From Alsobacter sp046349155 (GTDB lineage: Bacteria > Pseudomonadota > Alphaproteobacteria > Rhizobiales > Beijerinckiaceae), in assembly GCA_046349155.1 (NCBI GenBank), contig JAXMCW010000001.1, positions 1,426,001-1,490,000 of the forward strand: DNA of 64,000 bases, read 5' to 3'. Of the stretch, positions 34,028 to 42,525 are shown piece after piece (position 1 is the first letter of the stretch; every line of letters starts with the position of its first letter). Below the pieces are notes generated by a model. That model worked only from the letters and a program-made list of their open reading frames with translations, was not told the DNA's origin and did no database searches. A program made the translations under genes and the position numbers.

Positions 34028-34612
34028 TCATGCGCGAATGAACCGGCTGAACTGGAACCGCTGGACCCGCCCGGCAGGCGTGCGGTGCTCGTAGTCACGG
34101 GTGTCCACCAGACTGAAAAGAGCGCCAAGCTCCTGACCGAGCGAGTCGGGACTATACCGAACGATGGGCAGGCCGCTGCATCGTTCAGGCCCATCGAGTG
34201 CGAAGGTGCCAATGATCACATGGCCGCCGGGTCGCAGTGCTCGGGTGAGCGTCTGCACATAGACCCGCCGGTCATTCGGCTCGGTGAGAAAGTGGAAGGC
34301 AGCCCGGTCGTGCCAGAGGTCGTAGGTGCGGGTCGGACGCCAAGTCGTGACATCGGCGACGATCCACTGGACGGCTTCCGCGCGCTCACCCAGCCGGGCC
34401 TTGGCGACCGACAGCGCGCGCTCGGAGAGATCGAGGATTGAGATGTCGTTGTAACCTTCCTCAACGAGGCTATCGACGAGTCGCGAACTGCCGCCGCCTA
34501 TGTCGATGATCCCCGCGTCCTTGGCCACACCAGTGGCACGGATGAGCGCCAACGAAGTTTCAGGGCTCTGGCCTGCTGCCGGTTTCGTGGACACCGAGAT
34601 TGGGTGTTTCAT
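34028..34612 (-). pseudogene. SAM-dependent methyltransferase, N-terminus replaced by IS sequence
   Basis: The frame has 194 codons. Motif I of class I methyltransferases is IIDIGGGSSRLVDSL and the post-motif acidic residue is in DISILDLSERALSVAKA. Relatives begin with a WxxVY...SWxQ segment before PETSLALI; here that segment is missing, and the first 15 codons come from the left end of the IS element at 34569. The gene is therefore cut at its 5' end and has at best a fortuitous start. Its former role is unknown. Confidence 0.75.
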
Positions 34613-34629
34613 GAAGCCGGAGGTGGGCG

Positions 34630-34920
34630 ATGGGACGACGCAGGTTTGGACGGGAATTCAAGATCGAGTCCGTGCGGCTGATCAAGGAGCGCGGGGTCAG
34701 CGTGGCGCAGGCGGCACGTGACCTGGACGTGCACGAGAACGTGCTGCGGAAATGGGTGAGGGAGTTTGTGTCCGATCCCGCACAGGCCTTCCCCGGCCAT
34801 GGGCAAATGAAGCCCGAACAGCTCGAGATCGAGCGTCTGCGCCGGGAGGTCGCCAAGCTGAAGGCGGAGCGTGACATCCTAAAAAAGGCCGCAGCCTACT
34901 TCGCGAAGGACGTGACATGA
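34630..34920 (+). CDS. IS3-family transposase OrfA
   Basis: The protein has 96 residues. It has an N-terminal helix-turn-helix of the HTH_Tnp_1 type (RFGREFKIESVRLIKERGVS) and a leucine-zipper-like C-terminal helix (LEIERLRREVAKLKAERD). A run AAAAAAG at 34881-34887 near the end is the usual slippery site for -1 frameshifting into orfB, which makes the active OrfAB transposase. Confidence 0.92.
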   Translation: MGRRRFGREFKIESVRLIKERGVSVAQAARDLDVHENVLRKWVREFVSDPAQAFPGHGQMKPEQLEIERLRREVAKLKAERDILKKAAAYFAKDVT

Positions 34921-35777
34921 GGTTTGCGTTCATTGCGAAGCACCGGAGCATCTGGCCGGTGGCATGGCTGTGCGAAGCGCTGGACGTGTCTCGGTCGGGC
35001 TTCCATGCCTGGCTGACCAGGCGGCCGAGTGAACGCTCCCGGAGCGACGAAGAGGTCGGCGCCAAGGTGCGGGCCAGCTTCGTTCGCTCGGATCGGACCT
35101 ACGGCGCTCGTCGCGTTTGGCGCGACGTGCTGGCGGAAGGCATCGACTGCGGTCTTCATCGCATCGAGCGTCTGATGCGGGCGCAGGCGCTCCGAGCGAG
35201 GCCCCGCCGCCGCGCCCTGCCCAAGGATGACGGCCAGCGCTCCACCATCGCTCCCAACACGCTCGATCGAGAGTTCCGAGCGGAGCGGCCAAACCAGCGA
35301 TGGATCGCAGACTTCACCTATGTCTGGACGGCCGAGGGCTGGCTCTACGTGGCCGCGGTGATTGACCTGTTCTCCAGGCGCGTTGTCGGCTGGTCGATGA
35401 AGGCCGAGATGACGGCGCAGCTCGTGACCGATGCCCTGGTCATGGCGATCTGGCGCCGCGGCAGGCCGGATGCCCTGCTGCATCACTCGGACCAGGGCAG
35501 CCAATACGCGAGCGAGCAGTTCCAGCGGCTGATGGCCGACAATGGCGTGGACTGCTCGATGAGCCGGTCGGGGAATGTGTGGGACAATGCCGCGATGGAG
35601 AGCTTCTTCTCCTCGCTCAAGATCGAACGGACGGCCCGTAAGACCTATCGCACGCGCGACGAGGCGAGAGCCGACGTGTTCGACTACGTCGAGCGCTTCT
35701 ACAACGGCGTCCGCAGGCACTCGACGCTGGGCTACCTCAGCCCCATCGAGTTCGAAAGGGAGGCTGGGTTAGCTTAA
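34917..35777 (+). CDS. IS3-family transposase OrfB (DDE integrase domain)
   Basis: The protein has 286 residues. The HTH_21 region at the N-terminus is followed by an rve integrase core with the DDE triad: Asp in WIADFTYVW, Asp in HHSDQGSQYAS and Glu in VWDNAAMESFF. Its start overlaps the orfA stop (ATGA) and it is in the -1 frame relative to orfA. It looks intact, so the element may still be mobile. Confidence 0.95.
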   Translation: MRFAFIAKHRSIWPVAWLCEALDVSRSGFHAWLTRRPSERSRSDEEVGAKVRASFVRSDRTYGARRVWRDVLAEGIDCGLHRIERLMRAQALRARPRRRALPKDDGQRSTIAPNTLDREFRAERPNQRWIADFTYVWTAEGWLYVAAVIDLFSRRVVGWSMKAEMTAQLVTDALVMAIWRRGRPDALLHHSDQGSQYASEQFQRLMADNGVDCSMSRSGNVWDNAAMESFFSSLKIERTARKTYRTRDEARADVFDYVERFYNGVRRHSTLGYLSPIEFEREAGLA

Positions 35778-35809
35778 CTGCGTGTCCACAGAACCGGCAG
35801 CAGGCCACC

Positions 35810-36205
35810 CTTCGAGATGAAGGCACAAGCTACCATTGCGCTGCTCCCGCCGAGTTCGCGGAGGCCGACCCGCACTTGGTGGCCGCAGCCGCCCATGCCG
35901 TCGAACGCCTGCCGATCCGCTCATATGTGGGAGCGTCTTGGACGACCGATGCGCCGTTTCGTGAAACCGAGGAGGCAGTCCAGAGTGCCCGTGATCAGGG
36001 CATTCTTGCCGTCGAGATGGAAGCAGCGGCGCTCTATGCGTTTGCGCGTGCTCGCGGTGCCTCGGTTCTTTGCCTAGCTCATGTGACGAACACGATGGGG
36101 CAGGTCGAAGGAGATTTTGAGAAAGGTGAGGCGGATGGCACTCACGATGCGCTCGAAGTGCTCGGCCAGATCGTCATCGCATTCCATGCGGCAGACGCGG
36201 TCTGA
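35810..36205 (+). pseudogene. Nucleoside phosphorylase, 3' fragment
   Basis: Immediately right of the IS the plus strand reads RDEGTSYHCAAPAEFAEADP, continues through ERLPIRSYVGASWTTDAPFR and VEMEAAALYAFARARG, and ends at 36205. The DEGTSYH and EMEAAALYA segments are characteristic of purine/uridine phosphorylase-family proteins. The N-terminal half is missing, removed at the IS junction, so this is a truncated gene of about 131 codons without its own start. Confidence 0.8.
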
Positions 36206-36317
36206 AGCACGCGCGTGATCGGACGGTGGCCGTAGCGGGTGCCTTCTGGAAACACTGCGCGTCACACACCGGGCGCTATCGCAGGTGACCGGCACGTTGC
36301 CTCGATGTGAGTTGTCC

Positions 36318-36336
36318 TATCCCCCCGGAGGGGATA
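36318..36336 (+). promoter_or_regulatory. Metal-responsive operator, CsoR/RcnR type
   Basis: TATCCCC-ccgga-GGGGATA is a perfect 7-bp inverted repeat ending 10 nt before the start of the RcnR/CsoR-type repressor gene. G-tract/C-tract dyads of this form are the known binding sites of RcnR/CsoR proteins. It should control both the repressor and the exporter gene that follows. Confidence 0.7.
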
Positions 36337-36346
36337 TGGGGACGCG

Positions 36347-36598
36347 ATGCACCAGTCGCATCCAGACATCATTGCTCGCCTGAAGAGGGCCGAAGGGCAT
36401 CTTCGTTCCGTTATCGCGATGATCGAGCAGGGTCGCCCTTGCCTCGATTTGGCGACGCAGCTTCACGCGGTCGAAGCGGCGATCACCAAAGCCAAGCGCG
36501 AACTCATTCACGACCACATCGAGCACTGCCTCGATGAGGAAGGGATGGAGCCCAAGGCCGCGCTCCGCGAGTTCAAGCAGATTTCCAAGTTTCTGTAA
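36347..36598 (+). CDS. Metal-sensing repressor, RcnR/CsoR/DUF156 family
   Basis: The protein has 83 residues and is all-helical, with the family signature RLKRAEGHLRSVIAMIEQG near the N-terminus. Candidate metal ligands are His2 or His5, Cys32, and the cluster HDHIEHC at 55-61. These match the His/Cys pattern of nickel- or cobalt-sensing members better than the Cys-His-Cys of copper-sensing CsoR. It precedes an RcnA-like exporter by 5 nt and is preceded by its probable operator, so it should repress the exporter until Ni(II) or Co(II) binds. Confidence 0.88.
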   Translation: MHQSHPDIIARLKRAEGHLRSVIAMIEQGRPCLDLATQLHAVEAAITKAKRELIHDHIEHCLDEEGMEPKAALREFKQISKFL

Positions 36599-36603
36599 CT
36601 GCC

Positions 36604-37746
36604 ATGCCCGACATTGCTTCGCTCATCCAGCAGGGGTCGGCAAACCTCTGGCTGTTCATCCCGACCGCCATTCTGCTCGGTGCCCTACACGGACTTGAGC
36701 CGGGTCACTCCAAGACGATGATGGCCGCCTTCATCATCGCCGTGCGGGGCACCCTCGGGCAGGCCGTGCTCCTTGGACTTGCGGCGACAGTTTCACACAC
36801 CGCCATCGTGTGGCTCATCGCGCTTGCCGGTCTGCGCTTCGGCTCGCAGTTCAATACCGAGGCGACTGAGCCCTATCTTCAACTCGTGTCGGCGGTGTTG
36901 ATCATCGGCGTTGCTGCATGGATGGCGTGGCGGACGTGGCTGGAGCAGAACTACCGTCAGAGCCATCATCACGACCACGGCCCCAACCACCACCACGGTC
37001 ACGCTCACGACCACCATCACGACGAACGCCGCGTGATCGACACGGGGCACGGGCGGCTCGCCCTAAGCGTGTTCGAGGACGGAGTGCCGCCACGCTGGTG
37101 GGTTGAGTTCCTCGATGGCGAGCCCTTTCAGGCAGACGAGGTGACGGTCACGACCATGCGGCCAGACGGCTCGGAGCAGCAGTTCGCGTTCCAGCAGCGG
37201 GACGGCTTCTTGGAGTCCGTCCACGAGATTCCCGAACCGCATGAGTTCGAGGTCGCCATCAGGCTCTCGCATGGCGGGCACGGTCACACGTTCCGCACGC
37301 GGTTCTCCGAGCACGCCCACGCCGAAGACGAGGGGCTCGATCTAGGGTTGGATGACAGCGCCGACGCGCACGAACGAGCGCACGCCGATGAGATCAAGCG
37401 GCGCTTCGCGAACCGGACGGTCACGACCGGCCAGATCGTGATGTTCGGACTGACAGGGGGGCTGATCCCTTGCCCCGCGTCGATCACCGTCTTGCTCCTG
37501 TGCCTGCAACTCAAGCAGTTCACGCTCGGAGCAACGCTGGTGCTGTGCTTCTCCATCGGGCTTGCGCTGACCATGGTGTCGGTCGGCGCGGCGGCGGCCA
37601 TAAGTGTCAAGCACGTCTCTGCCCGGTGGAGCGGCTTCACCGAGATCACACGGCGAGCCCCTTACTTCTCAAGCGCGTTGATCGTGCTTGTGGGGCTCTA
37701 CACAGGCTACTTGGGGTGGGTGGGTTTGGCGGCACATTCGCTTTGA
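36604..37746 (+). CDS. rcnA: Nickel/cobalt efflux protein, RcnA/NicO family
   Basis: The protein has 380 residues and is an inner-membrane exporter. The first membrane segments contain LHGLEPGHSKTM, the conserved NicO motif. A large hydrophilic loop (about residues 120-260) begins with a His-rich run (HHHDHGPNHHHGHAHDHHHD) and has further His clusters. The C-terminal segments contain GLIPCPASITVLLLC. The loop is longer than in E. coli RcnA. It forms an operon with the upstream repressor and should lower cytoplasmic Ni and Co. Confidence 0.9.
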   Translation: MPDIASLIQQGSANLWLFIPTAILLGALHGLEPGHSKTMMAAFIIAVRGTLGQAVLLGLAATVSHTAIVWLIALAGLRFGSQFNTEATEPYLQLVSAVLIIGVAAWMAWRTWLEQNYRQSHHHDHGPNHHHGHAHDHHHDERRVIDTGHGRLALSVFEDGVPPRWWVEFLDGEPFQADEVTVTTMRPDGSEQQFAFQQRDGFLESVHEIPEPHEFEVAIRLSHGGHGHTFRTRFSEHAHAEDEGLDLGLDDSADAHERAHADEIKRRFANRTVTTGQIVMFGLTGGLIPCPASITVLLLCLQLKQFTLGATLVLCFSIGLALTMVSVGAAAAISVKHVSARWSGFTEITRRAPYFSSALIVLVGLYTGYLGWVGLAAHSL

Positions 37747-37786
37747 GGTCCATCGTTTCGCCAAGAACGAGGAGCACTCGGTTCTC

Positions 37787-38140
37787 ATGGCGTTCATTGG
37801 ACGTGTCCTACGCATCCTGCTCCTCATCTTGGCCGTCGCGATGACGCCTGAGCGAGCAGGGCTTGTGGGGATGCAGACCGTTGAGGCATCGCATCACGCC
37901 GCCATGGCGGAACACCAGCACCATGACGGAATGACCGCCAAGCAAGAACGTCGTTCGGCGGCTGACATCGCATGCGCGAAATGGTGCGCCATCCAGTGCG
38001 GCACCATGAGCGATATGGCCTGCTGGCCATCAATAGTTTCCCCCGACAGCTACGATTTTGCTCCAGTCAGATTTGTTGACGAGCGTGAGATTGGGCTGAA
38101 CCCTGATCCCGCCGTGCCTCCTCCTCGAACGCTGATCTGA
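37787..38140 (+). CDS. Small exported or membrane-anchored Cys/His protein
   Basis: The protein has 117 residues. An N-terminal hydrophobic segment (IGRVLRILLLILAVAM) is followed by a His-rich stretch (HHAAMAEHQHHDGM) and by a Cys cluster (CAKWCAIQCGTMSDMAC). A GAGGAG site lies rather far (12 nt) upstream of the ATG. It lies 40 nt after rcnA, in the same orientation, so a role in periplasmic metal handling is inferred. The family is not recognised. Confidence 0.6.
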   Translation: MAFIGRVLRILLLILAVAMTPERAGLVGMQTVEASHHAAMAEHQHHDGMTAKQERRSAADIACAKWCAIQCGTMSDMACWPSIVSPDSYDFAPVRFVDEREIGLNPDPAVPPPRTLI

Positions 38141-38217
38141 GTCCGAATCCTCACCATCAATCCGCATCCGACCGGACGGACATTGAGCCGTGCGCGATGC
38201 CACTCGTGGAGATTTCG

Positions 38218-38652
38218 ATGAAGAACGTGACCCTCTTGGCGGCCTTCGCCCTCATTGGCTTTGGAGCCATTGCTTATGCGCAGCAAAACATGATGCCCAA
38301 GGGGCAGGGACAGATGATGCAGCACGGGCAAGGCCACATGATGCAGGGCATGCAAGGAACGAAGGGCGGCATGGCGATGGGACCGCAAGGCGATACCGGC
38401 CCTTCTAGCCAAGCCTTCTATGGTGTGAACATGAAGATGCACAAGGACATGGAGATTACCTACACCGGCAATGCCGATGTGGACTTCGTGCGGGGCATGA
38501 TCCCCCATCATCAAGGTGCCATCGACATGGCCAAGACGGAGATCGCCTTCGGGAAGGATGCCGACATCAAGAAGATGGCCGAGGACATCATCAAGGCGCA
38601 GGAAGCCGAAATCGCGCAGATGAAGGATTGGCTGTCCAAGCACGGCAACTAA
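38218..38652 (+). CDS. DUF305 / CopM-like secreted metal-binding protein
   Basis: The protein has 144 residues with a Sec signal peptide (MKNVTLLAAFALIGFGAIAYA). A Met-rich linker follows, and then a DUF305 helical domain with the hallmark MIPHHQGAIDMAK. The Met and His residues are suited to binding copper or silver in the periplasm, as shown for CopM. The ATG at 38218 has TGGAGA upstream. A hairpin terminator follows the stop. Confidence 0.88.
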   Translation: MKNVTLLAAFALIGFGAIAYAQQNMMPKGQGQMMQHGQGHMMQGMQGTKGGMAMGPQGDTGPSSQAFYGVNMKMHKDMEITYTGNADVDFVRGMIPHHQGAIDMAKTEIAFGKDADIKKMAEDIIKAQEAEIAQMKDWLSKHGN

Positions 38653-38661
38653 TCTGGCGTG

Positions 38662-38688
38662 GGGCGGCGGCAATGTCCGCCGCCCTTT
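38662..38688 (+). terminator. Hairpin terminator after the DUF305 gene
   Basis: A perfect 9-bp stem GGGCGGCGG-CAATGT-CCGCCGCCC followed by TTT begins 10 nt after the stop codon. The T-run is short, so termination may be partial. Confidence 0.65.
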
Positions 38689-38782
38689 CCAAGTCTCTTC
38701 GACCTCCGTAACCGGCGACTGGCGAACCGATCATTCACCCGTAATTGGTAAGGTCACCGATCGAAATGGCGAGAAGGGACCG

Positions 38783-38977
38783 ATGATAAAGTCCATGTTG
38801 AGTGACCTTGGCCGTAGCCTCCTCCGCGATCTCGTCAGGCTCGTGCTCGCATTCGCCGTAGGGACTGCGGCGGCAGGGATCGCCTGCCTCTACTACGGGC
38901 TGCCGCTGGTCCTTTCACTTGGCGGGGGGATCGCAGTCCTCGGCTTCGCGCTTGCTCTTAGCGCGGGCGGCTTCTGA
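38783..38977 (+). CDS. Small membrane protein
   Basis: The protein has 64 residues with two hydrophobic segments (VRLVLAFAVGTAAAGIACLY and VLSLGGGIAVLGFALALSAG). AAGGGA lies 7 nt before the ATG. It is a typical short inner-membrane protein with no known family. It follows the metal-resistance genes but has its own promoter space. Confidence 0.6.
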   Translation: MIKSMLSDLGRSLLRDLVRLVLAFAVGTAAAGIACLYYGLPLVLSLGGGIAVLGFALALSAGGF

Positions 38978-39622
38978 GGAGCGCGTGAGCGCAAGAGATT
39001 GAGCCCCTCACACTTTTCCCGGCATTACCCCTCCGTGGAGTTGACCCCGTTAGACCGGACACACGGCGGGTTATGACATGACCCAGATGTACTCCCAAGG
39101 GTGGCGATGTCCGAGCCGGGTATGCGGCTCTCCTCCGTTTCGCTGATCCAGATCAATGCGCCTGGCTGGCGCACAGGGGGCGACGTCCACAAAATATTGC
39201 GGGAGGGGGCAAGCATGGCAATTCTGGCCGCAGCATTTCTCGACGATGGGCGTGAGGATGCACGTATCTTTCGGAATAAACTTGGGAATTGCAGTTGTCG
39301 GATCGTGCGACAGTGCCGAGTACCCAGCAATAACTTGCTCGGATCAAAACATCCACAAGCTGTAAAAAAGTTCGCAGTTACTACTTAGAAATGACGAATT
39401 GGCTCTTTCATTGATGTTGTACCATGTAGCCGAGGTGTTTTGAGCTGATCAAACACATTATATAGTTCGTGCTGAGATGGATACTCTCGATTTTATCATT
39501 CCGCGGCGTGAGTATACGCTGAATATAATTTTCAATTGTGTTATTGAAGCTCGACTGGCTGGGATATCTATTTCTCACGGCGATCCATCGGACAGTAAGT
39601 GGGAAGTTTGCGTCACTCAGGC
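38978..39622. other. Gene-poor, partly AT-rich stretch
   Basis: I see no convincing gene. The first part contains a segment near 39040 (GAGTTGACCCCGTTAGACCG) that looks like debris of a mobile-element end. From about 39370 the sequence becomes AT-rich, unlike both flanks. An open frame at 39101-39388 has no family resemblance or ribosome site. Confidence 0.35.
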
Positions 39623-40009
39623 TTAGGTATCCGCGTCATGTCGGAAAAGCTCAGTTCCCGAACGGTTCGATCTTTTTGCGGTTGAGAGCATACGGATGGC
39701 TTCGCCTCCGGATCTGGCTGCCACTGCAATATCATCAAAGAGGTCCGCGATTTCACCGTAAATGGTGCCGTCCTTCTCGTCCCAGCCGATCTCTTCAAGA
39801 TCGGTTAGCAACGCCATCAACCCGGCGATGCAATCGCGTTGGTCCCGAGCGGTCGTGAGTGCCCGGCGTGAGCGACGCCCACGCTCCATGAGGTCGAAGC
39901 GGGTCAACGCGTCGCGGACCCGCGCGCGGCACTCGCAATCGAGATCGATGTCCTGGATGACTGTCGAGATCCGGTCGATCAGCTTTGAGGAGGCGTATGC
40001 GTCGGTCAT
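39623..40009 (-). CDS. Hypothetical protein of the nitrate-linked cluster
   Basis: The protein has 128 residues, predicted helical and hydrophilic. The ATG at 40009 overlaps the stop of the upstream NnrS-like gene by four bases, so it is translationally coupled to it. The N-terminus is MTDAYASSKLIDRISTVIQD. I do not recognise a domain. It is the last gene of a minus-strand group of six beside the nar operon. Confidence 0.6.
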   Translation of the reverse strand: MTDAYASSKLIDRISTVIQDIDLDCECRARVRDALTRFDLMERGRRSRRALTTARDQRDCIAGLMALLTDLEEIGWDEKDGTIYGEIADLFDDIAVAARSGGEAIRMLSTAKRSNRSGTELFRHDADT

Positions 40010-41064
40010 GCTTGCGTCTCTCCGTGAACGATGCGGGGCCGGGCATTCGATGCCCAGGTCAAGCAAGCCGCATAGCAGGCGATGCCGGTGACGACGATGG
40101 CGCCGCTAGCGAGCCGGAGATCCTGGAGTCCCGCAACGGAGCCGATCACCCGGGCCGCGACACCTGCCTGAAGAAGCACCAAGGGTGAATAGAGTGCACG
40201 CTCATGGCGGACGCGAACACGCAGGACAGCGGGAAGGATAATGGGAGCATGCCCGAATATCATCGAGAGCACGAAGCCGAGGGTTATGGCGTGAACCGCC
40301 GCGTCGAGGGAAAGCCCGAAGGCGAGGATGCAAGAGGCAAGGGCGAGCCATGCGTAGCCGGTCAGCATGCAAGCTGCATAGAACCGGACCGCGCCCTCAC
40401 GACGGATGTTAAGGCAGGCGACATCGCCGCGCAGCGTCGCGGCGGTCAAAACTGCGAGGCCGACGGCGGCGAGTGTCTCACCGGCGCCTTGCCAGCCGCT
40501 CCAGCACGATCCGAGCGTCAGCGCCGTGCCGGCGACAAAGAGCCGATCGGAAGCTGCCGGCGCGAGGATCCGGCTCATCTCCAGACGTTCCGATAAAATC
40601 GTGAGCACCAGGAAGACGAGCCACCAGGGACCGGCGGCGACCACCCATCCCGTCGTCAGCCAAACGAAACACCCCGCCGTCCATGAGGCCGCGGCCGCCG
40701 CAGCTCCGAAAGAAGGCGCGCCCGGTTCCGCCTTCACCTGGATGAGGCAACCGACCGTGAACAAGAATGCTCCGGCCCCGTAGGTCAGCGCAGCCGCGGA
40801 CTGCCAACCCGCAAGTGCCAGCACGGTGCCCACAGCGCCCAGGGCCGGTGTGAGCCAGAAGACGCCCTTTCGCCACGCGACGGCGCGCTCGATTCCAATA
40901 AGGGCTCCGAGGGCCCCGCAAACCATCAGCGGCGCATGCAGTTCGGCTAGGATGCGGCCTACCGGGATCGACCAACCGAGCCGCCACAAACCGGCCATCA
41001 AGCCTGCGGCCGCCGTTGCTCCAGCGACCGTAAGGGCAAGGATGCGGCCCGCCGGCAAAGTCAT
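40006..41064 (-). CDS. NnrS-like membrane protein
   Basis: The protein has 352 residues with about ten to twelve membrane segments. A conserved motif near the C-terminus, SMIFGHAPIILPAVL, and His residues within helices resemble the NnrS family of haem/copper membrane proteins. NnrS is linked to nitric-oxide metabolism and nitrosative-stress tolerance. It is coupled to the downstream hypothetical gene and follows the DUF2249 gene by 4 nt. The assignment is by family resemblance and is moderately certain. Confidence 0.7.
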   Translation of the reverse strand: MTLPAGRILALTVAGATAAAGLMAGLWRLGWSIPVGRILAELHAPLMVCGALGALIGIERAVAWRKGVFWLTPALGAVGTVLALAGWQSAAALTYGAGAFLFTVGCLIQVKAEPGAPSFGAAAAAASWTAGCFVWLTTGWVVAAGPWWLVFLVLTILSERLEMSRILAPAASDRLFVAGTALTLGSCWSGWQGAGETLAAVGLAVLTAATLRGDVACLNIRREGAVRFYAACMLTGYAWLALASCILAFGLSLDAAVHAITLGFVLSMIFGHAPIILPAVLRVRVRHERALYSPLVLLQAGVAARVIGSVAGLQDLRLASGAIVVTGIACYAACLTWASNARPRIVHGETQA

Positions 41065-41068
41065 GGTC

Positions 41069-41314
41069 TTAGGCCGTCTTGCCTATCCGAATGCGCCATA
41101 GATCGGGTCCAGCTTCCTGGTACTCCCAGTCGAAGAGGTCGCCTCGGAGCGCTTCGAACTGGTAGTGCAGCGGACGTGGGTCGTGATCGTTGACGAGGAT
41201 GAATCCCTCACCCGGCTGCAGCATGTCGAAGATCCCGAACAAGAGCGGATGGCGCATTTTCGGGATCACTTGGCGGACGTCGATCATGGTTTCGAGGACG
41301 TTGCAGGTGCACAT
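41069..41314 (-). CDS. DUF2249 domain protein
   Basis: The protein has 81 residues. The segment VIPKMRHPLLFGIFDMLQPG, followed by FILVNDHDPRPLHYQFEA, is the DUF2249 signature. The ATG at 41314 is chosen over an upstream GTG because AGGAG lies at workable distance. DUF2249 proteins are often encoded beside denitrification and NO-related genes, and their biochemical role is unknown. Confidence 0.82.
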   Translation of the reverse strand: MCTCNVLETMIDVRQVIPKMRHPLLFGIFDMLQPGEGFILVNDHDPRPLHYQFEALRGDLFDWEYQEAGPDLWRIRIGKTA

Positions 41315-41327
41315 ATTTCGCACTCTC

Positions 41328-41636
41328 CTATGCTTCTAACTTGCTCTTGGCCGCCGCCGCCATCTCGGGGCGCCAGCGGGGCTCCCATACCAGCGTCGCG
41401 GCCGCGGGTTCAGTGCCGAAACGGTCGCGGATCGCGTCCTTGATCTGGTCGAGGATGAAGTCGCCCAGCGGGCAATTGCGGGTGGTTAGGGTCACCTCGA
41501 CGTTTATGCCGGCTGACGTCCGCTCCGCCCGGTACACGAGTCCGAGCTCGACAATGCCGACACCAAGCTCAGGATCCTGAACGCCGGCGAGGGCCTGAAG
41601 GATCTTGGGATCGAGTACGGTCGCAATGTCGCTCAT
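41328..41636 (-). CDS. Metal-sulfur cluster assembly factor, DUF59/PaaD-SufT-like
   Basis: The protein has 102 residues. It has the MIP18/DUF59 signature LAGVQDPELGVGIVELGLVY and the conserved Cys in LTTRNCPLGDFI. Such proteins help build or insert Fe-S clusters. Here it may serve the Fe-S enzymes of nitrate respiration, but that is inferred from the neighbourhood. Translation could in principle start earlier in frame, but the ATG at 41636 matches the family length. Confidence 0.85.
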   Translation of the reverse strand: MSDIATVLDPKILQALAGVQDPELGVGIVELGLVYRAERTSAGINVEVTLTTRNCPLGDFILDQIKDAIRDRFGTEPAAATLVWEPRWRPEMAAAAKSKLEA

Positions 41637-41971
41637 AAAGGCACTCTGCCCCCCACCGCCGCCCTTCTCTTTGTCAGACGACAAACACGGCTGACGTCAG
41701 GACGTCCCTTGCTGGTCTATTCGCAACAGCGCCGTTGGCATTCGGCGAGATCCCCAACGAGGGGGGGGCCGTCGTCCCCTAGGTTGCAAAGCCGTGCGGT
41801 GGCCAATCGGACCCTGTGCGCTCTTTGGCACCATCCGCGAGGCCACCGCCAAATCCTACTTGGGCTCGCAGGAGCGGCGACGATTCCAGATCCAGATAAG
41901 GTCAGGCATGCGCGCGTTCATAATCGAGACGGCATGCCTGGCTGGACGCCCACGGGCCCGGCGAATCTGAG

Positions 41972-42256
41972 CTAGCCCCGACGCATACCAGCGGCGGCGA
42001 GGCCGAAGTCTATGGCGCTCCGTTGCACAGGGTTTCCGTCTGCATCGAGGATGATGCGGGCGCGCCGCGTGCCGTGGAAGAACGAAAGGCGCATTCGTCC
42101 TGCGTCACTGCCTTCGCCCTTTTCAAGAACGCTGGTCAAGGTGCCCGCGCGGAGTGCCGCCTGCGCGGCATCGGGTGTGAGGCCGAGAAGGTGCGCGACC
42201 CATTCGAGCGGGATCTCCACCTTGGGGTGCAGAGGGCCGATACTTGCGTCAGTCAT
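41972..42256 (-). CDS. Hypothetical protein (DUF6522-like)
   Basis: The protein has 94 residues from the ATG at 42256. It carries PKVEIPLEWVAHLLGLTPD near the N-terminus and RMRLSFFHGTRRARIILD near the C-terminus. It resembles the short proteins (DUF6522) found beside NnrS and DUF2249 genes, but I hold this only by recollection. The function is unknown. The 335-nt gap to the DUF59 gene shows nothing convincing. Confidence 0.55.
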   Translation of the reverse strand: MTDASIGPLHPKVEIPLEWVAHLLGLTPDAAQAALRAGTLTSVLEKGEGSDAGRMRLSFFHGTRRARIILDADGNPVQRSAIDFGLAAAGMRRG

Positions 42257-42525
42257 GGCCTCTCGCGCTCCCGTCGCTGGCCGCAGGTGAAATAGCGCGG
42301 CATCTAGTTCGAGCTTTTGCCGGCTGGCGAGGCGTGGCGCCGCACGGACGGCGAGCATCTTTAGGCGGCCCACACGGCAACGAACACGCCCGCTGCGGCG
42401 CCGCCGTCCGCAAGAACGACCCACTTCTCACGTGGATCGAAGAAGTGCGGCAATTGTGCCAGCTTTTCGACGCAGCTGCTCGCGCCCTACTCAAAAATCT
42501 CCAGGCTTTCTCTCGTCAAACTCGC

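Larger units (their letters stand above)
34569..35807 (+). mobile_element. IS3-family insertion sequence
   Basis: The element is about 1239 bp. Both ends carry TGGCCTGCTGCCGGTT in inverted orientation (34569-34584 and 35792-35807), followed by further matches (GTGGACAC). It encodes orfA and orfB with the typical -1 frameshift window. The flanking bases (CTC on the left, CCC on the right) are not a target duplication, and both neighbours are gene fragments. This suggests a deletion or recombination after insertion. Confidence 0.88.

Noticed and set aside
39101..39388. A 95-codon plus-strand frame
   Set aside because: There is no ribosome site, no family resemblance and an uneven composition. 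It is probably chance.
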